The notes below the pieces were generated by a model. The model was not told the origin of the DNA. It was given only the letters and a program-made list of their open reading frames with translations, and did no database searches. Shown one piece after another: positions 6,633-13,297 of a stretch of DNA of 13,297 nt (within the stretch, counting starts at the first letter, position 1; each line of letters starts with the position of its first letter). The stretch spans positions 1 to 13,297 of the forward strand of contig JAMOOT010000098.1 of the NCBI GenBank assembly GCA_027065215.1. The letters are read 5' to 3'. The stretch comes from Candidatus Omnitrophota bacterium (GTDB lineage Bacteria > Omnitrophota > Gorgyraeia > S143-82). A program made the translations under genes and the position numbers.

Positions 6633-7439
6633 GTGCCGGAACTGCCAGAGGTAGAAGTTATTACTCGGGAATTGAGGTCGATGTTTAAGGGGAAGAGGAT
6701 AAAAGAAGTCTTAGTTTATGCAGAGAGAGTGATAAGAGGAGTTAGTAAGGATGAGTTTGTTAAGGAATTAACCGGTAAAAGGGTAATAGAGGTTATAAGA
6801 AAAGGAAAAGCGATACTGTTTAATGTAGAAGATTTGTGGCTGATAATTCACTTGAAGATAAATGGACAGATATATATTAGTGAAAGCAAACCGCCTTGGA
6901 GTATGATTAAATTTAGATTTGAGGGAGAAAAAAGATGTCTTTATCTATGCGATTTTCGAGGTTTAGTGGAAATTCGTTTAAGTAAAGACCCTTACAAAGA
7001 GACTTTTCTCGCTAAAATGGGACCAGATGCATTAAGTGAGGAGTTTACTTTTGAATACTTTTATTCGAAAATTAAGGATTCGCGCAGTAAAATTAAATCT
7101 CTTATAATGGATCAGGGATTTATTGCAGGAATAGGGAATATATATGCTGCAGAGTCACTGTTTCGTGCCAAAATTCGACCAGATAGAATCGCTAAATCCT
7201 TAAGTGAAGAAGAGGCAAAAAAATTATATGTGGCAATAAAGGATGTCTTACAGGATTCTATTTGTTATGGCGCGGCAGTAAAGAAGTATTTTGTAGATGG
7301 CAAGGATAGAGGAGACTTTTCAGATAAATTTTTGGTGTATAATCGAGAAGGCCAGCCTTGTCGTATATGTGGAGAGAAGATAGTCAAGATAACTTTATCT
7401 GGTCGTGGAACATATTTTTGCCCGGTTTGTCAAGTCTAA
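6633..7439 (+). CDS. mutM: Formamidopyrimidine-DNA glycosylase (Fpg/MutM), divergent lesion-reading residues
   Basis: MutM removes 8-oxoguanine and ring-opened purines from DNA and nicks the backbone by beta/delta elimination. The 268-aa protein begins PELPEVE, giving the catalytic N-terminal Pro2 after Met removal and Glu3. It keeps Lys59 (E. coli Lys57), GIGNIYAAESLF (166-177) with the conserved Asn169, and a C-terminal zinc finger C243-x2-C246-x16-C263-x2-C266 with Arg259 inside it. PELPE rather than PEGPE argues for Fpg over Nei. The unusual part is the DNA-intercalating set: E. coli Met74-Arg109-Phe111 correspond here to Ile76-Arg109-Leu111, and the loop usually reading GGTTLRDF reads GAAVKKYF. 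Catalysis should be intact, but lesion preference may differ. It sits between the tRNA-modification fusion and nif3 in the same operon, with gaps of about 11 bp on each side. Confidence 0.95.
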   Translation: MPELPEVEVITRELRSMFKGKRIKEVLVYAERVIRGVSKDEFVKELTGKRVIEVIRKGKAILFNVEDLWLIIHLKINGQIYISESKPPWSMIKFRFEGEKRCLYLCDFRGLVEIRLSKDPYKETFLAKMGPDALSEEFTFEYFYSKIKDSRSKIKSLIMDQGFIAGIGNIYAAESLFRAKIRPDRIAKSLSEEEAKKLYVAIKDVLQDSICYGAAVKKYFVDGKDRGDFSDKFLVYNREGQPCRICGEKIVKITLSGRGTYFCPVCQV

Positions 7440-7451
7440 GGAGGTGAGAAG

Positions 7452-8417
7452 ATGAAGTTGATAGAACTGTATCGACGAGCGATAGAGATAGGGATTGAGC
7501 ATGATCCGCGGAGTTCAGAGGATATAGAAGGTGTTATAGATAAATATCGTAGAGAGTATGAGTTGCTTTCTGATAATGAAAAGGCTTTTTTTGATAAATG
7601 GTTTTTGGAACATCCTTATGCAGATAGCAGGATTTTATTTGGCGATGAGGAAATAGAGGTTTCTTCAGCATTGGTGGGTATTGACATAGATACATCCGAG
7701 ATACTTTTTGCAGACAGGTTGAGGGAAAAAGGTAGGAAGATTGATTTAATCATTTCGCACCATCCTTCTGCCCGAGCCTGGTCGCAGTTTTACGAGGTAA
7801 TGGATATGCAGACTTCGATTCTCGAGTCTTTGGGCGTTAACCCTGTGGTAGCGGAGAAACTCCTCTATGAACGTAAGGGTGAGGTAAAGCGAAAGGTTAT
7901 GCCTGCCAATCATCACAAGGCATTATCTTGCGCACGGTTATTGAATCTGCCGTGGGTGTGCTTGCATACACCTGCTGATAATTGCGTTTATGATTACCTA
8001 TCCCAATATTTTTCTCGCAATCCTTATAAGACAGTGGGGGATATTATTGATCTTTTATATGAGATTCCAGAATATCAAGAAGGGGCGCGCAGAGGCACTC
8101 CTCCTGTGATATTATTGGGAGATAAATGTTCTCGGGCCGGTAAAATCGCATTGGAGATGACCGGAGGGACTGAGCCTTCGGTGGAAAACTATCAGTTCTT
8201 GGCTGCATCAGGAATTGGTACTATTGTTGGTATGCACTTTAGTGAACAGCATTACAAAAAGGCAAAAGAGGCAAAATTAAACTTGGTTGTGGCAGGGCAT
8301 ATGTCGAGTGATACATTAGGCATGAATCTGTTATTGGACCAAATAGAAGATTCACTTGGTTCTATTGAAGTGCTTGAGGTCGCTGGTTTTTATCGGGTAA
8401 AACACACTGAAGTCTGA
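7452..8417 (+). CDS. NIF3/DUF34 family dinuclear-metal protein
   Basis: The 321-aa product belongs to the NIF3 (NGG1p-interacting factor 3; DUF34; E. coli YbgI) family, conserved in nearly all life but with no settled reaction; GTP cyclohydrolase-like and metal-chaperone roles have been proposed for some members. Metal-ligand signatures are ISHHPS with His103/His104, HTPADN with Asp176, and AGHMSSDTLGM with His283 and a possible Asp287 where other members use Glu. An N-terminal segment of about 70 residues, helical and charged (LYRRAIEIGIEHDPRSSEDI, then a stretch up to about 66), precedes the core 'SSALVGIDID' and is not part of the short YbgI-type proteins. The start is well set by TAAGGAGGTG (7437-7446) overlapping the mutM stop. 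dnaG begins two bases after its stop, so it is coupled to primase expression, a placement that may hint at a link with nucleotide or DNA metabolism (inference). Confidence 0.88.
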   Translation: MKLIELYRRAIEIGIEHDPRSSEDIEGVIDKYRREYELLSDNEKAFFDKWFLEHPYADSRILFGDEEIEVSSALVGIDIDTSEILFADRLREKGRKIDLIISHHPSARAWSQFYEVMDMQTSILESLGVNPVVAEKLLYERKGEVKRKVMPANHHKALSCARLLNLPWVCLHTPADNCVYDYLSQYFSRNPYKTVGDIIDLLYEIPEYQEGARRGTPPVILLGDKCSRAGKIALEMTGGTEPSVENYQFLAASGIGTIVGMHFSEQHYKKAKEAKLNLVVAGHMSSDTLGMNLLLDQIEDSLGSIEVLEVAGFYRVKHTEV

Positions 8418-8419
8418 TA

Positions 8420-10156
8420 ATGGCATTTCCTGAGAGGTTTATTGAAGAAGTAAAGGCTCGAGCGGATATAGTGGATGTTATATCTTCGTATTTCCCTTTG
8501 ACTCGTTCGGGGAGTAGTTATAAGGCCCTTTGCCCGTTTCATCGGGAAAAGACACCGTCCTTTTTTGTATCTCCTCATAAGCAAATATATCACTGCTTTG
8601 GTTGTGGCAAGGGAGGGAACGTCTTTTCCTTCATAATGGAATACGAGAAGGTATCATTTCCCGAAGCAGTTAAGATTCTTGCCCGACGATATAATGTCCC
8701 TATACCGGAGGAGAGTAACAAAGAGGGAGTAAGAGGGCCTTCTGTAAGGAGTTTATGGGCAGTAAATTCTTTAGCAGCAAAGTTTTACCATAGGTTATTA
8801 TTTACCAAACAAGGTAAATTCGCCTTGGATTATCTGTTCTCTCGAGGCCTTTCATTGGAAACTATAAAGAAATTTTATTTAGGGTATGCCCCCGTTGGTG
8901 TTCGGGATCTTTTGAATTTTGCCTTGAGCAAGGGGGCTAATGAAGAGTTGTTGGTTTCTTCTGGTTTAGTTATTAAATCCGACCGTTCAGGTTATTATGA
9001 TAGGTTTCGTAATCGGATAGTTTTTCCGGTGTTTGACCTTCAAGCGAGGGTGGTTGGTTTTGGTGCAAGGCAATTAGATCCCCAAGATCAGCCGAAGTAT
9101 CTGAATTCACCCGATACCCCTGTATTTAAGAAATCAAGGTTGTTGTACGGGATGAACTTAGCCCGTAAAGTATCTGAACAAGGGATAATTGTTGTAGAGG
9201 GATATATGGATCTAATTGCCTTGCACCAGGCAGGTATTGAGAATGTGGTTGCTACTCTGGGGACTTCACTTACTGAGGATCACCTTCGTTTACTTCAGAG
9301 GTTTACTCGGGAGGTCTTTTTTCTATTTGATGCAGATTCTGCTGGTGTTAAGGCTGCACTGCGGGCAGTGAAACTATCACTTCCAATGGAGATTTCAACC
9401 AAAGTCTTAAGTTTACCTAATGGTCTTGATCCAGATGAATTCATAAAAACATATGGACCTCAAGGTATTTCTGATCTTATATCTAACTCTTGTGATGGAG
9501 CCGAATTTTTGTTCGGACATGTGATTTCTAAATACGATTTAGATGATCCCAAACAGAAATCATTGGCACTCAATGAGTTGTTTGACTTGCTAATAAGTGT
9601 CCAAAATAGTATAATACAATCTGGTTATTTTACCTTGTTGAGTCGAAAACTAAAGGTTCCTGAGACAATTATATTTCGGGAATTTGCTAAGGTTAGGTCC
9701 CGGTTAGGTAAAAGAGGCAAGGAACGAGAAAGTGCTTTCATTGACGATGTTGATCAAATAAAGGGACCTGCGGTAGAATTGTTGAAGATTGCTCTTTGCT
9801 ATTCTGATTTTAAGGATCTAATAAAAGAGGTATTATTGCCTACAGATTTTGAGGATGGAGATCTTGCTGTTATATGGGAGGCGGTTCGAGATGGTTCAGA
9901 TTTGGAATCGATTTTATTAAAGATACAGAATGGAGAGATTGAAGTAAAAGAGACAGTCCAGTCGTGGTTGAACTCTTTGGCATTTTTTGAACCTGCAGAT
10001 GTAGAGGATTTACTGGTTAGTGCAATGAAAAGTTTGAAAGATAGGCGTCGGCGCAAAAAGATAGAATTTTTGCGTCAGGCAATAAGAGAAAGAGAAAATC
10101 AAGGGTTAGATTGTTCGGATTTATTATCAGATTTAAATGAAATGCTTAGGAATTAA
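8420..10156 (+). CDS. dnaG: DNA primase
   Basis: DnaG lays down the RNA primers for chromosome replication and acts at the fork with the DnaB helicase. The 578-aa protein has the full three-part layout. The N-terminal CHC2 zinc-binding domain has ligands Cys38, His41, Cys59 and Cys62 (CPFHREKTPSF and YHCFGCGKGGN). Next are the RNA polymerase core and TOPRIM fold, with VVEGYMDLIALHQAG holding the catalytic Glu, TLGTSLTEDH, the metal-binding FDADSAGVKAA and PNGLDPDEFI. A less conserved helical C-terminal part (~430-578) should contact DnaB. No key residue is missing. The ATG lies two bases after the nif3 stop, without a good Shine-Dalgarno sequence (only CTGAAG at about 8407), so translation probably relies on ribosomes finishing nif3. 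rpoD follows after 14 bp, the classic dnaG-rpoD pair; rpsU, which precedes dnaG in enterobacteria, is absent. Confidence 0.98.
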   Translation: MAFPERFIEEVKARADIVDVISSYFPLTRSGSSYKALCPFHREKTPSFFVSPHKQIYHCFGCGKGGNVFSFIMEYEKVSFPEAVKILARRYNVPIPEESNKEGVRGPSVRSLWAVNSLAAKFYHRLLFTKQGKFALDYLFSRGLSLETIKKFYLGYAPVGVRDLLNFALSKGANEELLVSSGLVIKSDRSGYYDRFRNRIVFPVFDLQARVVGFGARQLDPQDQPKYLNSPDTPVFKKSRLLYGMNLARKVSEQGIIVVEGYMDLIALHQAGIENVVATLGTSLTEDHLRLLQRFTREVFFLFDADSAGVKAALRAVKLSLPMEISTKVLSLPNGLDPDEFIKTYGPQGISDLISNSCDGAEFLFGHVISKYDLDDPKQKSLALNELFDLLISVQNSIIQSGYFTLLSRKLKVPETIIFREFAKVRSRLGKRGKERESAFIDDVDQIKGPAVELLKIALCYSDFKDLIKEVLLPTDFEDGDLAVIWEAVRDGSDLESILLKIQNGEIEVKETVQSWLNSLAFFEPADVEDLLVSAMKSLKDRRRRKKIEFLRQAIRERENQGLDCSDLLSDLNEMLRN

Positions 10157-10163
10157 AGGAGGG
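10155..10163 (+). promoter_or_regulatory. Ribosome binding site that fixes the TTG start of rpoD
   Basis: AAAGGAGGG overlaps the dnaG stop codon and stands 7 bp before TTG 10171. The nearby ATG at 10164 is in another frame and meets a stop after seven codons, so the TTG is the best start. Confidence 0.85.
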
Positions 10164-10170
10164 ATGAAAG

Positions 10171-11685
10171 TTGGCCAATATATCTAAGGCTATGGCAGAT
10201 GAACTAATTTCAGCGGGCAAGAAAAAAGGGTACCTTACTTACGATGAGATAAATGCCATTCTCCCTGATTCTGTTGCCACTGGTGGGGATATAGATGAGA
10301 TCCTTAGTATGCTCGGAGAGGCGGATATACGTATATTAGATAAGATCCCAGAGCATAGAGATGATATCAAGGTCGAAGAGAAAAAAGTCTCTATGGCTGA
10401 TGACCCTATACGTTTGTATTTGAAACAGATGGGGCGAATTCCACTCTTAACTCGTGAGCAAGAGTTATCTCTGGCTAAAAAAATTGAGGAAAGAGAAAGA
10501 TTGTTTCATAAGGTTGTACTTTCTTGTGGTATTGCCAGAAAGCGAATAATATCCCTGGCAGAAAAGATTGCTCAGGGTGAGTTAGACCCAGATGATTATC
10601 TAAAAGGGGCAGTAAAGGACAAGCCCGAGAAGGCGATACGTAAGGTAAAAAGACTCCTACTGAATCTTAAGAGGGCAAGAAGCAAGGAAAAGATAGTTGA
10701 TATAATGATGAAGTTTGGGTGGACCACATCAGTGATATCTGAGATTGCTGATGATTTTAAGGGGATGATAGAGGAAATAGATAGGATCTCTAAAGAGATT
10801 GAGCGATTGGAAAAGACAAGTAAAGAGAGGAGTAAGAACCGTATTCAGATATTGAAAGGAAAAAGAAAGGCATTGATAAGAGATCTTGGCCAGCCTTTAA
10901 GAGATGCCCGTAAGTTATTAGGAGAGATAATAAGATACAGGAAAGAATATGATTCCGCCAAAAAAGAACTTGTTGAGGGTAACCTGCGTTTGGTTATAAG
11001 TATCGCCAAAAAATATAGCAATCGAGGCATGTCGTTTTTAGATTTGATTCAAGAAGGTAATATAGGATTAATGAAGGCGGTTGATAAATTTGAGTATAAA
11101 AGAGGATACAAATTTAGCACCTATGCCACTTGGTGGATTCGTCAGGCGATTACCCGGGCAATAGCTGATCAGGCAAGGACTATACGTATCCCTGTGCATA
11201 TGACAGAGACCATAAACAAGATAATTAGAACTATTCAATCTTTTGTTCAGGAAAAAGGATGTGAACCGACACCAGAGGATATTGCTTCTCGGTTAAAGAT
11301 GCCAGTAGAAAAGGTGAAAGGAATATTGAAGATTGCCCAAGAGCCGATTTCTTTGCAAACTCCTATTGGTGATGATGGAGATACGTTTTTTGGTGATTTT
11401 ATTGAAGACAAGATGGCTGCTTCGCCCTCCAAGGCAACAATGCGTTCTATCTTAAAAGAAGAAATACGTGAGGTCCTGGATACCTTAGGTGACAGGGAGA
11501 GGGATATATTAAAGTTGAGGTTTGGCATTGATGATGGGTGCCCTCGGACCTTAGAGGAGGTCGGTTCTATATTTAAGGTTACGCGTGAGAGGGTGCGACA
11601 AATAGAGACAAAGGCGCTTAAAAAGTTGAGGCATCCAATACGAGCCAGAAAACTTCGACAATATATAGACCTTTTGACCTCATAA
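10171..11685 (+). CDS. rpoD: Primary RNA polymerase sigma factor (sigma-70, RpoD/SigA)
   Basis: RpoD directs RNA polymerase to housekeeping promoters. The 504-aa protein has region 1.1 (about 1-60, with GYLTYDEINAILPDS), region 1.2 (DDPIRLYLKQMGRIPLLTRE, 77-96), region 2 (about 267-345, including NLRLVISIAKKYSNRGMSFL, the melting/-10 helix FSTYATWWIRQAITRAIADQ and RTIRIPVHM), region 3 (about 346-420) and region 4 (430-500) with the -35-binding helix-turn-helix LEEVGSIFKVTRERVRQIE. Between 1.2 and 2 lies a non-conserved insert of about 150 residues, rich in Lys, Arg and Glu and probably coiled (e.g. DRISKEIERLEKTSKERSKN). Having region 1.1 and canonical regions 2 and 4 marks it as the primary factor and not an alternative one. 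Translation starts at TTG 10171 behind a strong ribosome binding site; the preceding gene is dnaG, 14 bp away. The regions 2.4/4.2 imply standard TTGACA/TATAAT promoters in this genome. Confidence 0.97.
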   Translation: MANISKAMADELISAGKKKGYLTYDEINAILPDSVATGGDIDEILSMLGEADIRILDKIPEHRDDIKVEEKKVSMADDPIRLYLKQMGRIPLLTREQELSLAKKIEERERLFHKVVLSCGIARKRIISLAEKIAQGELDPDDYLKGAVKDKPEKAIRKVKRLLLNLKRARSKEKIVDIMMKFGWTTSVISEIADDFKGMIEEIDRISKEIERLEKTSKERSKNRIQILKGKRKALIRDLGQPLRDARKLLGEIIRYRKEYDSAKKELVEGNLRLVISIAKKYSNRGMSFLDLIQEGNIGLMKAVDKFEYKRGYKFSTYATWWIRQAITRAIADQARTIRIPVHMTETINKIIRTIQSFVQEKGCEPTPEDIASRLKMPVEKVKGILKIAQEPISLQTPIGDDGDTFFGDFIEDKMAASPSKATMRSILKEEIREVLDTLGDRERDILKLRFGIDDGCPRTLEEVGSIFKVTRERVRQIETKALKKLRHPIRARKLRQYIDLLTS

Positions 11686-11719
11686 GGTAAATTGCCGATT
11701 ATTCGACTGTAATTATCAT
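11674..11719 (+). promoter_or_regulatory. Possible weak sigma-70 promoter ahead of the biotin genes
   Basis: The 56-bp gap after rpoD is the longest in the window. Two overlapping candidates are visible: TTGACC (11674-11679) with GATTAT 17 bp later, and TTGCCG (11692-11697) with TATCAT 16 bp later (11714-11719). Each is only a partial consensus match and could arise by chance in AT-rich DNA. No clear BirA-type biotin operator palindrome (TGTAAACC/GGTTTACA pattern) was seen, nor a hairpin terminator. Confidence 0.25.
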
Positions 11720-11741
11720 ACCTTTAGGATGGATTTATGTT

Positions 11742-12437
11742 ATGGGAAAATCATTTGTGGTAGTTGGTACAGATACAGGTGTAGGCAAGACAATTGTCAG
11801 CGCAGGACTTCTTTTTTCCTATCGCGTTGCTGGGATGGAAGCAGGTATTCAGAAATGGATCTCTACGGGTGATATATCTGGCTTTTCTCAAGACGTTGAT
11901 TTTATCTTAAATGTGGCAGGGATTTCTCGTAATTTCTTCCCTGGTATTAGCGATAGGCATCTTAACCCATTTTCTTTTATCTATCCAGCCTCACCACACT
12001 ATTCGTCTAAGATGCATCGGAAGAGAATAGATCTATCCGAAATAAAATCCCTTTTCCAGGAGTATGCCTCCCTAATGGATATATTAATAGTAGAGGGAGT
12101 AGGAGGAGTATTAGTCCCACTTACCCAAAAGGTCCTATTAATTGATGTTATAAAAGATTTAGATTTGCCAGTTCTGTTGGTAGTGAAGAATACTCTGGGT
12201 GCGATAAATCATTCACTGCTTACAATTCATGTGTTACGTAGTAGAGACATAAAAATATTAGGTTTGGTGTTTAATGATGGATTTAGTTGTAGTATAGATA
12301 TAAAGAAGGATAATATAAAAACCATTTCCAGATTAGGGAAAATAACGGTGTTGGGGCAGATACCGTTTATGGAGGATATTCGAGACTATAAGGTGGTCTT
12401 TGATGGAATACGTAAAGGAATTGACCAGAGATTATAA
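11742..12437 (+). CDS. bioD: ATP-dependent dethiobiotin synthetase
   Basis: BioD closes the ureido ring of dethiobiotin from 7,8-diaminononanoate, CO2 and ATP, the step before BioB. The 231-aa protein has the P-loop GTDTGVGKT (9-17), the PASPHYSS block (82-89), the VEGVGGVLVPL motif (117-127) with the conserved Glu118, LGAINHSLLT (152-161) and the base-binding VFND (176-179). The substrate-binding Lys is in a changed context: most BioD proteins read (Y/F)KPVxTG, this one IQKWISTG (36-43), keeping Lys38 but replacing the Pro with Trp. The ATG at 11742 has AGGATGGA (11727-11734) about 7 bp upstream. The 3' end overlaps bioA by 35 bp. The order bioD-bioA and the overlap confirm a biotin operon that begins here and continues beyond the window. 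Confidence 0.93.
   Translation: MGKSFVVVGTDTGVGKTIVSAGLLFSYRVAGMEAGIQKWISTGDISGFSQDVDFILNVAGISRNFFPGISDRHLNPFSFIYPASPHYSSKMHRKRIDLSEIKSLFQEYASLMDILIVEGVGGVLVPLTQKVLLIDVIKDLDLPVLLVVKNTLGAINHSLLTIHVLRSRDIKILGLVFNDGFSCSIDIKKDNIKTISRLGKITVLGQIPFMEDIRDYKVVFDGIRKGIDQRL
12390..12396 (+). promoter_or_regulatory. Ribosome binding site for bioA, inside bioD
   Basis: AAGGTGG lies 6 bp before ATG 12403, within the bioD reading frame. It favours this start over the in-frame ATG at 12445, which has no Shine-Dalgarno-like sequence. Confidence 0.7.
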
Positions 12438-13297
12438 CGAATTAATGCATTGGGACAAAAAACACCTCTGGCATCCATACACTCAACATAAAGAATATTC
12501 CTCTATAGATCCACTTTATGTAGTTAGGGCCAAAGGTATATATCTCTATGATGTCAATGGAAAGGTCTACTATGATACCATATCATCTTGGTGGTGCAAT
12601 ATACTTGGACATGGACGGAAGGATCTTGTTAAGGCTATTTGCCAGCAGGCAAATCGCTTAGATCATACCTTATTTTCGGGTGTTGTCCATTCTCCAGCAG
12701 TAGAACTTACTCGAGAGATAAGCCGATTTTTGCCTTCTCATCTTACGCGATTTTTTTTCTCTGACAACGGTTCTACTGCAATAGAGGTTGCGATTAAAAT
12801 GGCCTTTCAGTACTGGAAAATGAAGGGCGAAAGACGGAACTTATTTTTATTCTTAGAAGACAGTTACCATGGGGACACCATTGGTGCAATGAGTGTTAGT
12901 GGGACATCCCAGTTTAATAGCTATTTTAAAGATCTCTTTTTTAAGGCAAAATCTGTTCCGAGTCCGGCTATTGATTGGCAAAGGTCATTGGATCGAATAG
13001 AATCTATTCTGAAAAAGAAAACATCTGAAGTCTGTGCGCTTTTGATAGAGCCTTTGCTGCAATGTGCAGGGGGGATGAAAGTTTATCCTGTTGAATTTCT
13101 GAATGGCCTTGAAGTGTTACGGAGAAAATATAACTTCTTTGTAATATGTGATGAAATTGCAGTAGGGTTGGGCAGATTGGGAAGTTTTTTGGCCTGTCAG
13201 GGCAGTTCGTTAAGACCGGATTTTGTTTGTTTAAGCAAAGCATTGACCAATGGGATGCTTCCGCTTGCCTTGACGATTACAACAGAAAAAGTTTTTA
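12403..13297 (+). CDS. bioA: Adenosylmethionine-8-amino-7-oxononanoate aminotransferase (BioA), cut by the right edge
   Basis: BioA converts 7-keto-8-aminopelargonate to 7,8-diaminopelargonate with pyridoxal phosphate, usually using S-adenosylmethionine as amino donor; its product feeds BioD. The first 298 codons are present and the frame is open to the window end, so roughly the last third is missing. Visible: the N-terminal HLWHPYTQ (21-28), the substrate/SAM-pocket pair SSWWCN (Trp63, Trp64), the PLP phosphate site DNGSTAIEVAIK, SYHGDTIGAMSV (154-165) with the PLP-stacking Tyr155, DEIAVGLGRLG with Asp250 that holds the pyridine nitrogen, and the Schiff-base Lys279 in LSKALTNGMLPLA. The segment normally reading DEIATGFGRTG has both Thr residues replaced (Val, Leu), which is unusual. 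The start at ATG 12403 overlaps bioD by 35 bp and is chosen for its ribosome binding site. Downstream biotin genes such as bioF or bioB would be expected beyond the edge (inference). Confidence 0.93.
   Translation, partial: MEYVKELTRDYNELMHWDKKHLWHPYTQHKEYSSIDPLYVVRAKGIYLYDVNGKVYYDTISSWWCNILGHGRKDLVKAICQQANRLDHTLFSGVVHSPAVELTREISRFLPSHLTRFFFSDNGSTAIEVAIKMAFQYWKMKGERRNLFLFLEDSYHGDTIGAMSVSGTSQFNSYFKDLFFKAKSVPSPAIDWQRSLDRIESILKKKTSEVCALLIEPLLQCAGGMKVYPVEFLNGLEVLRRKYNFFVICDEIAVGLGRLGSFLACQGSSLRPDFVCLSKALTNGMLPLALTITTEKVF

Noticed and set aside
6633..7439. Assignment as endonuclease VIII (Nei) because of the altered wedge residues.
   Set aside because: The N-terminus is PELPEVE, typical of Fpg and not PEGPE, and the rest of the protein aligns with Fpg from end to end.
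11686..11741. Terminator or BirA operator in the rpoD-bioD gap; GGTA at 11686 and TACC near 11718-11723 look like a loose inverted repeat.
   Set aside because: Only four bases pair convincingly, there is no GC-rich stem or following T-run, and the repeat does not match the known biotin operator pattern.
12445..13297. BioA starting at ATG 12445, just downstream of bioD.
   Set aside because: No ribosome binding site precedes it, whereas the in-frame ATG 12403 has AAGGTGG at proper spacing; kept only as an alternative.
1..13297. CRISPR array, tRNA/rRNA genes, insertion sequences, toxin-antitoxin or defence genes.
   Set aside because: Nearly all bases are accounted for by coding sequence; no direct-repeat array, cloverleaf, terminal inverted repeat, transposase or toxin-like small gene was seen on either strand.

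Overview
This is a 13.3-kb stretch of AT-rich bacterial chromosome. Twelve protein-coding genes all lie on the + strand and are packed nose to tail. The gaps are 0-18 bp as far as the end of rpoD, then 56 bp, then a 35-bp overlap. No RNA gene, insertion sequence, phage gene, CRISPR array, long repeat or convincing hairpin terminator was seen. The type IV pilus/type II secretion platform gene suggests an envelope that carries such a machine. The gene set, TTG/GTG starts, strong AAGGAGG-type ribosome binding sites and many divergent 'core' residues suggest an uncultivated or deep-branching bacterial lineage. A candidate phylum of the Omnitrophota/PVC kind would fit the rpoD and nif3-dnaG-rpoD layout, but that is a low-confidence guess and the sequence alone does not fix the phylum.

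Region 1 (1-3738) is the most accessory-looking part. It holds a large, poorly conserved protein ending in HEAT-like helical repeats, a stand-alone MshEN (GspE N-terminal) domain with no ATPase attached, and a complete PilC/GspF inner-membrane platform protein. They probably serve a type IV pilus or type II secretion machine whose ATPases and pilins lie outside the window.

Region 2 (3757-8417) holds purD and purE (de novo purine synthesis), a fusion of a TsaC/Sua5 tRNA-modification domain with a low-molecular-weight phosphatase domain, mutM (fpg, base-excision repair of oxidised purines) and a NIF3/DUF34 dinuclear-metal protein. Region 3 (8420-11685) is the dnaG-rpoD core of the macromolecular synthesis operon, without rpsU. 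Region 4 (11742 to the right edge) is the start of a biotin operon, bioD then bioA, with bioA cut by the window end.

From the spacing, the genes from the HEAT protein through rpoD look like one transcription unit in which translation passes from gene to gene. Biotin genes may follow by read-through or from a weak promoter near 11674-11719. No wholly new system is evident. The best leads are the HEAT/MshEN/PilC trio, the TsaC-phosphatase fusion, which resembles the adjacent ywlC/ywlE pair of Bacillus in one polypeptide, and several enzymes with substitutions at residues that are normally conserved (PurE, MutM, BioD, BioA).
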